From: an uncultured Caulobacter sp.
Lineage (GTDB): Bacteria; Pseudomonadota; Alphaproteobacteria; Caulobacterales; Caulobacteraceae
Length of the DNA: 64,000 nucleotides
Assembly: GCF_937900395.1 (NCBI RefSeq)
Contig: NZ_CALCDX010000240.1
Span: 5,883 to 69,882, forward strand
Direction of reading: 5' to 3'
Shown here piece after piece: positions 1 through 8,629 of this stretch. The first letter of the stretch is position 1, and each line of letters starts with the position of its first letter. A model generated the notes under the pieces. The model worked only from the letters and a program-made list of their open reading frames with translations. It made no database searches and was not told the origin of the DNA. Position numbers and translations under genes: made by a program.

Positions 1-4
1 CCCC

Positions 5-1411
5 CTATTCCACCCGCGGCAGCACCAGGGCCACGCGCAGGCCAGGACCCGTGCCGTTGTACTCGCCAGGCCCTTCCGCCAGCTCCAGCCGCCCGCCGTG
101 CGAGGCGGCCACGGCCTGGACCAGCGACAGGCCAAGGCCGGCGCCGGGCTCGCTGCGGCTGTTCTCCAGGCGCACGAAGCGCTGGACCACCCGGGCGCGG
201 TCGGCCTCGGGCACGCCGGGGCCGGTGTCGGTGACCGAGAACTCCAGTTCGCCCGACGAGGTGCGCCGCGCGCGCAGCATGATCGCCCCGCCCTCGGGCG
301 TGTATTTGATGGCGTTGTCGAGGATGTTGGCCAGGGCCTGGGCCAGGAACTCGCGGTTGCCCTTGATCGACAGGGCCGGCGTGATCTCGGCCTTGAAGTC
401 GAGGCCCTTGTCCTCGCAGGACAGCTCGTAGAGCTCGGCCATGTCGCCGGCCAGCTCCGAGGCGTCGAACACCCGCTGGTCGGGGGCCGAGCCGGCGGCC
501 TGCAGGCGGGCGATGGCCAGCACGGCGTTGAAGGTCTTCAACACCCCGTCGGCGTCGGCCAGCGCCGTCTCCAAGGCCGCGACCGGATCGCCCTTGCCGT
601 TCTCGGCGTCGATCAGGGCGACCTCCATGCGGGCGCGCAGGCGGGTGAGCGGCGAGCGCAGGTCGTGGGCGATGGCGTCGCCGGCGTGGCGCAGGCCGCC
701 CATCAGGCGCTCGATCCGGTCGAGCATGTCGTTCAGGCCCTCGGCCAGCTCGTCGTACTCGTCACGGGCGCCGCGAATCTTGGCCCGGGCGTGCAGGTCG
801 CCCGCGCGCACGTCGTTGACCACATCCACCAGCCCCTGCATCGAGCGGCTGACATTGCGGCTGATCACCACCCCGCCCGCCAACCCCAACAGGATGACCA
901 GCGCCCCGGCGCCCCACAGCGCCCGGACGATCTTGCGGACATAGGCCTCGGAGGCGTCGACGTCGGCGCCGACAAACAGGATCTCGCCGTGGTCGAGGCG
1001 CTGCTGAACGCCGCGCGCGGCGGCCTTGACCTCGGCCCCGTCGGGATCGGTCTCGGTGACCTTGAAACTGGCCCATTCGGGACCGTCGCCGGAGAAGTTG
1101 GCGATCGGCGATTCCTCGATCGAGCCCGAGATGCGCTTGCCGGTGTTGTCGGCCAGGAAATAGAGGAACGGCCGCTCGCCGGTCGCCCGCTCGACGATGG
1201 TCTGGTTTAGGGCGTCGACGCCGCCTTGGCGGTAGGCCGCCTCAAGGCTCTCGAACTCGCGGCTGATCTCGGCCTGGGCGCGCCGGTTCACCTCGCCCGC
1301 CGTGGCCACGTAGATATAGCCCAGAAAGGCGCTGGCCGCCGCGGCGAACAACGCCAGGAACAGCAAGGTCAGCCGGAACGGCGTGGTGCGGAGAAGGCGC
1401 GGCAGACGCAT
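5..1411 (-). CDS. Two-component sensor histidine kinase (HAMP-HisKA-HATPase)
   Basis: This is an inner-membrane sensor kinase of 468 residues. Hydrophobic segments at about residues 12-34 and 165-185 bracket a periplasmic sensor region. A HAMP linker follows, then the phosphoacceptor box with His249 (AIAHDLRSPLTRLRA). The C-terminal ATPase shows the N box (NILDNAIKYTPEG), the G1 box (DTGPGVP) and the G2 box (GAGLGLSLV). It is transcribed after the response regulator at 1589-2260 and presumably phosphorylates it. The two genes are separated by a family A palindrome, which may lower expression of the kinase relative to the regulator. The signal sensed cannot be told from sequence; the family assignment is certain. 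Confidence 0.93.
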   Translation of the reverse strand: MRLPRLLRTTPFRLTLLFLALFAAAASAFLGYIYVATAGEVNRRAQAEISREFESLEAAYRQGGVDALNQTIVERATGERPFLYFLADNTGKRISGSIEESPIANFSGDGPEWASFKVTETDPDGAEVKAAARGVQQRLDHGEILFVGADVDASEAYVRKIVRALWGAGALVILLGLAGGVVISRNVSRSMQGLVDVVNDVRAGDLHARAKIRGARDEYDELAEGLNDMLDRIERLMGGLRHAGDAIAHDLRSPLTRLRARMEVALIDAENGKGDPVAALETALADADGVLKTFNAVLAIARLQAAGSAPDQRVFDASELAGDMAELYELSCEDKGLDFKAEITPALSIKGNREFLAQALANILDNAIKYTPEGGAIMLRARRTSSGELEFSVTDTGPGVPEADRARVVQRFVRLENSRSEPGAGLGLSLVQAVAASHGGRLELAEGPGEYNGTGPGLRVALVLPRVE

Positions 1412-1471
1412 GGTGTCGTAGGCGCTAAGGCCTCCTCGGGTCCGACCTCGTTGGAGCTCGGAGCATTGAAA

Positions 1472-1584
1472 TCTCCAACCTTCCCGGCGAAGGCCGGGAT
1501 CCAGATTCAGCCTGAGCGAAAATCCAGTCCGGCGCCGCTCGGCCCTTCGATCTGGGCCCCGGCCTTCGCCGGGGAGATCGGATG
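1472..1584. repeat. Family A palindromic repeat (GANTC-bearing)
   Basis: The two arms are inverted copies: CCCGGCGAAGGCCGGGATCC on the left and GGGCCCCGGCCTTCGCCGGG on the right. About 55 nt lie between them. The left arm continues into CAGATTCA, a GANTC site. The element lies between the regulator and kinase genes of one operon. Confidence 0.85.
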
Positions 1585-1588
1585 AAAG

Positions 1589-2260
1589 TTACGGATCCAG
1601 CCGGTAGCCGGCGCCGCGCACGGTCTGCAGCATGGCCCGATCGAAGCCTTTATCGATCTTGCTGCGCAGGCGCGAGATGTGCACGTCGATGACGTTGGTC
1701 TGGGGGTCGAAGTGATACTCCCAGACCTTCTCCAGCAGCATGGTGCGAGTCACCGACTGGCCGGCGTGGCGCATCATGAATTCCAGCAGCTGGAACTCGC
1801 GCGGCTGCAGGTCGATCTCCTTGCCCTGGCGATGGACCGTCCGGTTGATCAGGTTCATTTCCAGTTCGCCCACCTTGAGGGTGGTCGCGACGGCGCCCGT
1901 CTCGCGGCGGCGCGACAGAGCCTCGACCCGGGCCATCAGCTCGGGGAAGGCGTAGGGCTTGACCAGATAGTCGTCGGCGCCGGCGCGCAGGCCGGTGACG
2001 CGGTCGTTGACCTCGCCCAGGGCCGACAGAAACAGCACCGGCGTCTGGTCGCCCTCGCGGCGCAGGGTCTCGACCACGGTGACGCCGTCCATCTTCGGCA
2101 TCATGCGGTCGACGACCAGGACGTCGAAGCCGCCCTTCTGAGCCACGCCCAGGCCGGCCTCGCCGTCGGGCGCATGCTCGACCTCATAGCCGGCCTCCTT
2201 CAGGCCGTGCGCCATGGCGCCGGCGGCTTCCAGGTCGTCTTCGATAATCAGAATACGCAT
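1589..2260 (-). CDS. OmpR/PhoB-family response regulator
   Basis: A 223-residue DNA-binding response regulator. The receiver domain begins MRILIIEDDLE, has acidic residues at 8-9, the phosphoacceptor Asp51 (VVDRMMPKMDG) and the conserved Lys in YLVKPY near residue 101. The C-terminal half is a winged-helix trans_reg_C domain (YHFDPQTNVIDVHISRLR). I chose the ATG at 2260 because the receiver fold starts right there; an upstream in-frame start would add 17 unlikely residues. It is the first gene of a two-gene operon with the kinase downstream. Confidence 0.94.
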   Translation of the reverse strand: MRILIIEDDLEAAGAMAHGLKEAGYEVEHAPDGEAGLGVAQKGGFDVLVVDRMMPKMDGVTVVETLRREGDQTPVLFLSALGEVNDRVTGLRAGADDYLVKPYAFPELMARVEALSRRRETGAVATTLKVGELEMNLINRTVHRQGKEIDLQPREFQLLEFMMRHAGQSVTRTMLLEKVWEYHFDPQTNVIDVHISRLRSKIDKGFDRAMLQTVRGAGYRLDP

Positions 2261-2392
2261 CAGCGAGCCCCTCATGCGCGCGGACAGACAAGTTGGACGA
2301 TCGACGTTCAACCGATTCTGCGCCAGCGCGCGATAGTTGCTTCGGAAATACCGCTTTCGGCGACCCGCGTAACTTAAACCTTGGTCAGAAAC

Positions 2393-2426
2393 GAAAAAGC
2401 CCCGCTCCGGCGCACCGGAGCGGGGC
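2393..2426 (-). terminator. Intrinsic terminator of the DegP gene
   Basis: Read on the minus strand, an 11-bp perfect stem (GCCCCGCTCCG / CGGAGCGGGGC) is followed by TTTTT. It begins 24 nt beyond the protease stop codon. Confidence 0.85.
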
Positions 2427-2450
2427 TCTGTCGTTAAAAGGCCGATCCGC

Positions 2451-4028
2451 CTACGGCGCGATCTTCAGCGGAACGAAGACCGGGCGGTTCTGGCGGATGA
2501 CCTTCGCCAGGACAGCGGTGCGGCCAGCCTTCTTGGCGGACGCGACGGCCGCGTTGACCTCGGCCGCGCTGGTGACCGCCACGCCGTTGATGTTGGCCAG
2601 GACATCGCCCTTCGCCAGGCCCTTCTCGCCCGCGTCGCTGTCGCCCTTCACCCCAGCGATCAGCAGACCCTTGATCTCGCTGTCGATCTTGTAGGTGTCG
2701 CGAGCGGCCTGGTCGATCGGCGCCAAGGTCAGGCCCAGGGCGTCGACCCGCTGGTTGGCGGGCTTGCCCGGGCTGGGGGCGGCGCCGCCCTCCTGATCCT
2801 GATCGTCGTCATTGACCGCCAGGGAGTTCTCCGACGGGCGCGTGCCCGAGCGGACGTCGACGACCCGCGGCTTGCCGTCGCGGATGATCGACATCTTGAT
2901 GATCTCGCCAGGACGGGCCTTGGACACTTCGCGGGTCAGTTCCGAGCGGTCGGCGACCTTGACGCCGTTGACGCCCACCAGGATGTCGTCGGGCAGCAGG
3001 CCGGCCTTGGCGGCCGGGCCGCCGGCGACGACCTCGGCGACGATCGCGCCCTTGACGTCCTTCAGGCCCAGCGCCTCGGCCGATTCCGCGCTGAAGTCCT
3101 GGATGCTGACGCCGATGTAGCCGCGCACCACCTTGCCAGCGGCGATCAGCTGCTTGGCGGTGTCCTCCGCGACGTCGGCGGGAATGGCGAAACCGATGCC
3201 GACCGAGCCGCCCGACGGCGAGTAGATGGCGCTGTTGACGCCGATCACCCGGCCGTAGATGTCGAAGCTGGGACCACCCGAATTGCCGCGGTTAATCGGG
3301 GCGTCGATCTGGATGTAGTCGACGAACGACGAGGTGGTGTCGCCCAGGTTACGGCCATAGGCCGAGATAATGCCCGCCGTGGCGGTGCCGCCCAGGCCGA
3401 ACGGATTGCCGATCGTGATGACCCAGTCGCCAACGCGCGGCTTGGCCTGGTTCTCGAAGTTCACATACGGGAAATCGCCGGTCTTGGCCTTGGGATCGAC
3501 GACCTTGATCACCGCCAGGTCGGTGCCTTCGTCGCGGCCGACCAGGGTGGCCTTAAGCTCGCGGCCGTCCTTCATCACCACCTGGATATCGTCGGCGTCG
3601 GCGACGACGTGGTTGTTGGTGACGATATAGCCGTCGGCGGAGATGAAGAAGCCCGAGCCGGCCGACTGCTGCTTCGGCGTGGCGGGCGTGTCGCCGTCAT
3701 CGCCGTCCTGGCCTGGACCGGGGGCCTTCTTGCCGCGCGGCACGATGTCGAAGCCTTCGAAGCCGGGGATGCGCAGCGGTTGCGGGGAGGCCTTGGAGGT
3801 CACGTTGATCTGGACGACCGCGGGCGAAACCTTCTCGAAGATGTCGGCGAACGACATCGGCGCGCCGGGCGGCGGCGCGAAAGCCGGGGCGCTGGCCACG
3901 CTGGTGCGGACGGCCGGGGCTTCCGCGGCGGCGGTCCCCATGCGCATCCCCACGCCGGCCAAGGCCGCGCAGGCGACGCCCGCGCCTGCCACGGCGCCCA
4001 CAATGAAACCCGACTTCCTAGCGGTCAT
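2451..4028 (-). CDS. degP: Do-family serine endoprotease (DegP/HtrA)
   Basis: A 525-residue periplasmic protease-chaperone that degrades or refolds damaged envelope proteins. Residues 12-30 are hydrophobic and form a signal or anchor. The trypsin-like domain shows the catalytic triad: His140 (TNNHVV), Asp170 (GTDLAVIK) and Ser250 (RGNSGGP). Two PDZ domains follow, at about 310-395 and 430-515, as in Do-type HtrA proteins. A low-complexity Gly/Asp-rich loop lies at about 100-120, before the triad. The gene stands alone between the two-component operon and ccmH, with its own terminator. DegP versus DegQ cannot be settled from sequence. Confidence 0.93.
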   Translation of the reverse strand: MTARKSGFIVGAVAGAGVACAALAGVGMRMGTAAAEAPAVRTSVASAPAFAPPPGAPMSFADIFEKVSPAVVQINVTSKASPQPLRIPGFEGFDIVPRGKKAPGPGQDGDDGDTPATPKQQSAGSGFFISADGYIVTNNHVVADADDIQVVMKDGRELKATLVGRDEGTDLAVIKVVDPKAKTGDFPYVNFENQAKPRVGDWVITIGNPFGLGGTATAGIISAYGRNLGDTTSSFVDYIQIDAPINRGNSGGPSFDIYGRVIGVNSAIYSPSGGSVGIGFAIPADVAEDTAKQLIAAGKVVRGYIGVSIQDFSAESAEALGLKDVKGAIVAEVVAGGPAAKAGLLPDDILVGVNGVKVADRSELTREVSKARPGEIIKMSIIRDGKPRVVDVRSGTRPSENSLAVNDDDQDQEGGAAPSPGKPANQRVDALGLTLAPIDQAARDTYKIDSEIKGLLIAGVKGDSDAGEKGLAKGDVLANINGVAVTSAAEVNAAVASAKKAGRTAVLAKVIRQNRPVFVPLKIAP

Positions 4029-4200
4029 TCTCGTCTTTCCTCACCCGCGCGTCGCCACGCGGTCCCTTATGCCTCAACCCGCGCCAGCGCGGTCCCTTTG
4101 ACCTCAGAACCTAGTCCGGCGCGTAAAAGGTGCAATGGCTTCGACCCAATCTTTACGCCCCGGCTAGAGCTTCTTGCGGCCCCTTTTCGGCGCAATCGTG

Positions 4201-4656
4201 TCAATCGTCTTGGAGCAGACGCTTCAGGCGCTCTTCCTCGTCCTGCGAAAGCTCGCCGTCTGCTGGCGCGCGCCGACGCAGAAGCCCGACCATGAGGACG
4301 CCGCCGATCAGCAGAATGCCCACCGGAGCCAGCCACAGCACGGCGTTGCCGGCCGAGAACGGCGGCTTCAGCAGCACGAACTCGCCATAGCGCTCGACCA
4401 GGAAAGCGCGGATTTCGGAATCGCTGCGGCCGGCCTTGACCTGCTCGCGGACAATTCGCCGCAGATCGCCGGCCAGTTGGGCCTCGGAGTCGTCGATCGA
4501 CTCGTTCTGGCAGACCAGACAGCGCACCTCGCGGAACAGAGCGCGGGCGTGGGCCTCCTGCGCCGGATCGGCCAGGCGCTCGGACGGCTCGGAGGCGCCG
4601 GCCGTCAAGGCGATGGCGCAGAGGGCGACGGCGGCCGTCTTGAGCTTGCGGATCAC
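4201..4656 (-). CDS. ccmH: Cytochrome c-type biogenesis protein CcmH
   Basis: A 151-residue periplasmic thiol oxidoreductase of cytochrome c maturation. It reduces the CXXCH cysteines of apocytochrome before haem ligation. It has an N-terminal signal, the CLVCQN motif of CcmH/CycL, and a C-terminal membrane anchor (AVLWLAPVGILLIGGVLMVGL). I placed the start at the GTG at 4656, which overlaps the ccmF stop in a GTGA tetranucleotide; the longer open frame would add 38 residues inside ccmF. It is the last gene of the ccmI-E-F-H operon. Confidence 0.92.
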   Translation of the reverse strand: MIRKLKTAAVALCAIALTAGASEPSERLADPAQEAHARALFREVRCLVCQNESIDDSEAQLAGDLRRIVREQVKAGRSDSEIRAFLVERYGEFVLLKPPFSAGNAVLWLAPVGILLIGGVLMVGLLRRRAPADGELSQDEEERLKRLLQDD

Positions 4657-6635
4657 GACACCGTCTCCTGCGCCCGACGCCCGACGCCCAGCCGCACCCG
4701 GCGGTCCGATAGCGAGACGACGCCGCCCACGGCCATCAGCAGCGGCCCCAGGAAGATCAGCCGGACCCACGGGTTCACATAGGCGCGGATCAGCCAGGCG
4801 GGCTTGCCGTCCTCGCCCGCCCTGCGCTCGCCCATCACGACATAGATGTCGTTGAGAACGCTGGGGCAGATCGAGACCTCCGAGGTGGTCTGGCCGCCGG
4901 TGGGATAGAAGCGGCGCTCGGGCGCGGCGAGGCAGACCAGCCGGCCCGCCTTGTCGACCACCTTCACGACGCCGCGCTCGGCCAGATAGTTCGGCCCCTC
5001 GACCGTGCCGACCTTGGTCAGGGTCAGGGTGTAGGCGCCCAGCGGCTGGCTACCGTTCAGGCTCAGGGCCTGAGCCGCCTCGACGCGCCAGGCGGTCTCG
5101 AATGAGGCGCCGAGCACGAAGATCCCCAGGCCCGCGTGGGCCAGGGTCGTGCCCCAGGCGCCGCGCGGCAGGCCGCGGGCGCGGCGGGCGCTCTCGGCGG
5201 CGGGCGCGCGGAACAGCTTCAGGCGCTCGGCTAGCTCCAGCAGCGCGCCGCCGATCAGCCAGAAGCCGACGACGAGGCCGCCGCTGGCCAGGGCCTTGCG
5301 CGGCTGGACGACGGCGTAGGCGATCAGGCCCAGCACGACGGCGGCGGCCAGGACCACCCACAGCTTGCGGGCTGCGCCGCCGGCGTCGCCGCGCTTCCAG
5401 GCCAGGAGCGGCCCGGCCGGCAGAACCGCGAAGGCCAGGATCATCAGCGGCACGAAGGTCAGGTTGAAGAACGGCGCGCCGACCGAGACGGCCTCGCCGT
5501 CCATGGCCTCGCGGATCAGCGGGAACAGGGTGCCCAGCAGCACCACCGCCGTCGCGGTCGACAGCAGGATGTTGTTGAGAACGATCGCGCTCTCGCGGCT
5601 GATCGTGCGGAACTGGCCGCCAGGATTGAGGCTGGGCGCGCGGAGGGCGAACAGCAGGAAGCCCGCGCCGGCCGCGACGCCCATCATGATCAGCAGCAGC
5701 ACGCCGCGGGTCGGATCGACGGCGAAGGCGTGGACGCTGGTCAGCACGCCCGAGCGCACCAGGAAGGCGCCCAGCATCGAGAAGGTGAAGGCCGCCAGGG
5801 CCAGGAAGGCCGTCCAGCCCGGCAGGGCGCCGCGCTTCTCGGTGACGATGGCCGAGTGCAGCAGCGCCGCGCCGATCAGCCAGGGCATAAAGCTGGCGTT
5901 CTCGACCGGGTCCCAGAACCACCAGCCGCCCCAGCCCAGCTCGTAATAGGCCCAGAAGGCGCCCAGGGTGATGCCGACGGTCAGCAGGCTCCAGGCCGCC
6001 AGGGTCCAGGGCCGCACCCAGCGGGCCCAGGCCGCGTCGATGCGGCCCTCGATCAGCGCCGCCAGCGACAGCGAATAGACCACCGAGAAGCCGACATAGC
6101 CGGCGTAGAGGAACGGCGGGTGGAAGGCCAGGGCCGGGTCCTGCAGCAGCGGATTGAGCGAGCGCCCTTCGATCGGCGCGTCCAGAAGGCGCTCCATCGG
6201 GTTCGAGGCGAACACCGTGTAGGCCAGGAAGAGGACGCCCAGCGCGCCCTGGATCGCGATGGCGTAGGCCCGCAGGCGCGGCGGCAGGCTGTCGCCGAAG
6301 AAGGCCGTGGCCGCGCCGTAGCCCGTCAGCACCAGGCACCACAGCAGCATCGAGCCCTCGTGGCTGCCCCAGGCGCCGGCCACCTTGTAGAGCATCGGCT
6401 TGGCCGTGTGCGAGTTGGCCGCGACGTTGGCGACCGAGAAGTCCGAGACCACGAAGGCGTGGATCAGGCAGGCGAAGGCGACGGCCACGGCCAGGAACAC
6501 CGCGACGGCCGCGCCGCGTCCCGCGCCGGCCAGCACCACGGATCGCCGCGCGCCGCCGACCGCCGACAGGCCGGTCTGGGCGACCGACAGCATCAGCGCC
6601 AGGACGAGGGCGAATGCGCCAAGCTCGGTGATCAT
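4653..6635 (-). CDS. ccmF: Haem lyase subunit CcmF
   Basis: A 660-residue polytopic inner-membrane protein that attaches haem from holo-CcmE to apocytochrome c. The tryptophan-rich WWD motif is clear (GWGGWWFWDPVENAS). Many membrane helices span the protein, and periplasmic histidines expected to bind haem are present. Its length is normal for CcmF. It overlaps ccmH by 4 nt, but lies 145 nt from ccmE, where a family B repeat sits. That repeat could let the two halves of the operon be expressed at different levels. Confidence 0.95.
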   Translation of the reverse strand: MITELGAFALVLALMLSVAQTGLSAVGGARRSVVLAGAGRGAAVAVFLAVAVAFACLIHAFVVSDFSVANVAANSHTAKPMLYKVAGAWGSHEGSMLLWCLVLTGYGAATAFFGDSLPPRLRAYAIAIQGALGVLFLAYTVFASNPMERLLDAPIEGRSLNPLLQDPALAFHPPFLYAGYVGFSVVYSLSLAALIEGRIDAAWARWVRPWTLAAWSLLTVGITLGAFWAYYELGWGGWWFWDPVENASFMPWLIGAALLHSAIVTEKRGALPGWTAFLALAAFTFSMLGAFLVRSGVLTSVHAFAVDPTRGVLLLIMMGVAAGAGFLLFALRAPSLNPGGQFRTISRESAIVLNNILLSTATAVVLLGTLFPLIREAMDGEAVSVGAPFFNLTFVPLMILAFAVLPAGPLLAWKRGDAGGAARKLWVVLAAAVVLGLIAYAVVQPRKALASGGLVVGFWLIGGALLELAERLKLFRAPAAESARRARGLPRGAWGTTLAHAGLGIFVLGASFETAWRVEAAQALSLNGSQPLGAYTLTLTKVGTVEGPNYLAERGVVKVVDKAGRLVCLAAPERRFYPTGGQTTSEVSICPSVLNDIYVVMGERRAGEDGKPAWLIRAYVNPWVRLIFLGPLLMAVGGVVSLSDRRVRLGVGRRAQETVS

Positions 6636-6646
6636 TGGAACTCTCC

Positions 6647-6767
6647 CCTTCTCCCCTTGCGGGAGAAGGTGGCTGGCGGAGCCAGACGGATGAGGGGTCG
6701 CGCGGACAGGATCGAGAAACCCCTCATCCGTCGCTGCGCGACACCTTCTCCCGCTAGGGGAGAAGGG
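6647..6767. repeat. Family B palindromic repeat
   Basis: Outer hairpins of the type CCTTCTCCCCTTGCGGGAGAAGG stand at both ends in inverted orientation. Each is followed by a short variable hairpin (GGCTGGCGGAGCCAGAC on one side, GTCGCTGCGCGAC on the other) and by GATGAGGGGT. It lies inside the ccm operon, between ccmE and ccmF. Confidence 0.85.
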
Positions 6768-6780
6768 AACCGAAGGGCGA

Positions 6781-7266
6781 TCATTGCTGATACCCCGGAT
6801 AGGAAGGTTTAGCGCCCCCGCCGCGCCACTCGCCCTGCTTCTTCAGCGCCTTGGCGACGTCGCGCGGCATGTAGCGCTCGTCGTGCTTGGCCAGCACCTG
6901 CTTGGCGACGAAGACGCCCTGGTCGTCGAAGGTCCCCTCGGCGACGATCCCCTGCCCTTCGCGGAACAGGTCAGGCAGGTCGCCATGATAGACAACCTTC
7001 GCCGAGGCCTTCTGATCGGCGACCACGAATTCGACATTGCCGTCCGGGTGCTTGACCACGCTGCCGTGCTGGACGAGGCCGCCCAGCTGCACCTTGCGGC
7101 CCGGCTTGACGTGCGCCTCCTGGGCCTGGGCCGGCGTGTAGAACAGCGAGATGCTGTCGCGCATGCCGTACAGCGCCAGACCCACGGCCAGGGCCAGCAC
7201 CGGCGCGACGGCCAGCAGGACGGTCAGGCGCCGGCGCGCCTTGCGGGATTTCGGCCAGAAGCTCAT
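6781..7266 (-). CDS. ccmE: Haem chaperone CcmE
   Basis: A 161-residue membrane-anchored haem chaperone that binds haem covalently in the periplasm and passes it to CcmF. It has an N-terminal anchor at about residues 13-34, an OB-fold region, and the haem-binding His128 with Tyr132 in the family motif (LAKHDERYMP). The start ATG overlaps the ccmI stop by 4 nt. Confidence 0.95.
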   Translation of the reverse strand: MSFWPKSRKARRRLTVLLAVAPVLALAVGLALYGMRDSISLFYTPAQAQEAHVKPGRKVQLGGLVQHGSVVKHPDGNVEFVVADQKASAKVVYHGDLPDLFREGQGIVAEGTFDDQGVFVAKQVLAKHDERYMPRDVAKALKKQGEWRGGGAKPSYPGYQQ

Positions 7267-8396
7267 TTCGCGATCTTTTGGTCTTTGGTCTGGCCGGCCA
7301 TGTTGGCCTGCGGGGGCGTATCGGCGGCCTGGCGCAGGGCCGACAGCACCTTGGGCTGGTCCTTGAAGCGGGCGGAGGCGGTCGCCAGGGCCGCGTCGCG
7401 CTTGGCGGTCTCGCCCAGCACGGCGTAGGCGCGAACGAGCCGCACCCAGCCGTCCGGATCGTCGGGCGATTGGGCCAGGCGGGCCGCCAGGCCCTCGACC
7501 ATGCCGGCGATCATGCCCTGCACCTGCGGGTTCTCCGACGCTGTCGGCTGAACCGAGGGAAGGCCGCCGGCGGCCTCGACGTCGGCGATCTCGCGGCCCA
7601 GCGCCGTGCGCGCCGGATCGTTGGGGGCGAGGCTGTTCAACAGCGCGCGCCAGTCTCCGACGCCGCCGGCCACGTCGCCCTCGGCGATGCGGGCGCGGCC
7701 CAGATAGTAGCGGGCCCGCAGGTCCTTCGGGTCGGCCTTCAGCGCGCGGCTGAAGGCCAGCTTGGCGTCGGCGCCGATGTCGCCCTTGGCCTCGATGACG
7801 AACGTCTCACCCAGCAGGCTCCAGATGTCGGCGCGGTTCGGGGCGCGGTCCACCGCGCGGCGCAGGGCCTGTTCGGCGCCCGCCATGTCGCCGGCGGCCG
7901 CCCGGGCCTTGGCCAGGAACACCAGCGGCTCGGCGTCGTTCGGGCGCTCGGCCGCGACGCCTTCCAGCACGGCGGCGATCTGGGCGGGCTGCAGCAACGC
8001 CGGGTCGGCGGCCTTCCATTCGGCGACGCGCTTGGCGTAGGGCTGGTCGGGCAACTCGGGATGGCCAAGCCAGACATAGAGGCCCACGCCCGCGACGCAG
8101 GCGGCGCCGGCGATGGCGACGACCGCCTTGCGCGCGGCGACGCCGCCCCGCTCCCAGGTCTCGGCCTGGTCGGCGGCGGCCAGCAGGCCTCGGCCCGCCT
8201 CGGCGCGGGCGGCCTTCAGCTCGTCCTGCGCCAAAAGGCCGTCCATGGCCAGGCGTTCGACCTCGGCCAGGCGGCGGCGATGCGGCTCCAGCCGGGCCTG
8301 GGCGTCGTCTACGGGCCGGGCCCGCGCGGCGCCGCGCAGCACCAGCCCCGCGGTCACGGCCGACAGCCCGGTCGCGGCGATCCAGAATGCGATCAT
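7263..8396 (-). CDS. ccmI: Cytochrome c maturation protein CcmI
   Basis: A 377-residue membrane protein with periplasmic TPR repeats that presents apocytochrome c to the haem lyase. There are two N-terminal membrane helices, at about 4-22 and 92-110, with a leucine-zipper-like cytoplasmic loop between them. The TPR region follows (for example AEQALRRAVDRAPNRADIWS). It is the first gene of the ccm operon and overlaps ccmE by 4 nt. Confidence 0.9.
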   Translation of the reverse strand: MIAFWIAATGLSAVTAGLVLRGAARARPVDDAQARLEPHRRRLAEVERLAMDGLLAQDELKAARAEAGRGLLAAADQAETWERGGVAARKAVVAIAGAACVAGVGLYVWLGHPELPDQPYAKRVAEWKAADPALLQPAQIAAVLEGVAAERPNDAEPLVFLAKARAAAGDMAGAEQALRRAVDRAPNRADIWSLLGETFVIEAKGDIGADAKLAFSRALKADPKDLRARYYLGRARIAEGDVAGGVGDWRALLNSLAPNDPARTALGREIADVEAAGGLPSVQPTASENPQVQGMIAGMVEGLAARLAQSPDDPDGWVRLVRAYAVLGETAKRDAALATASARFKDQPKVLSALRQAADTPPQANMAGQTKDQKIAK

Positions 8397-8488
8397 GATG
8401 CGGGTGTTAGCTTGTTCTGAGGCCGGCCGTTAGTGGGAAAAGCGCTTAAGGGCGTCAAGCCGCGCCTTCCGAACGGCATAAGCAAGAC

Positions 8489-8622
8489 TCCCGACCTCCC
8501 CGGCGAATGCCGGGGCCCAGATTCATCCTGAGAGGCTTGGGGTGACGCGCCGTCTGCCTACGCCATACGTTTGATGTCGTGGGCTCGATCTGGATCCCGG
8601 CATTCGCCGGGAAGATCGGAAG
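8489..8622. repeat. Family A palindromic repeat (GANTC-bearing)
   Basis: Arms CCCCGGCGAATGCCGGGGCC and GATCCCGGCATTCGCCGGGA are inverted copies. The left arm continues into CAGATTCATCC, which contains GATTC. It sits between the ccmI start and the end of the next gene, where it may insulate or terminate transcription. Confidence 0.85.
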
Positions 8623-8629
8623 GGATTGA

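Noticed and set aside
98..1210. Plus-strand open frame antisense to the first kinase
   Set aside because: It is a shadow frame with no recognisable domain, on the opposite strand to an intact HAMP-HisKA-HATPase kinase.
4657..4770. An upstream extension of CcmH by 38 residues
   Set aside because: It overlaps ccmF and encodes Arg/Gly-rich sequence with no signal peptide; the GTGA junction start gives a proper signal peptide.
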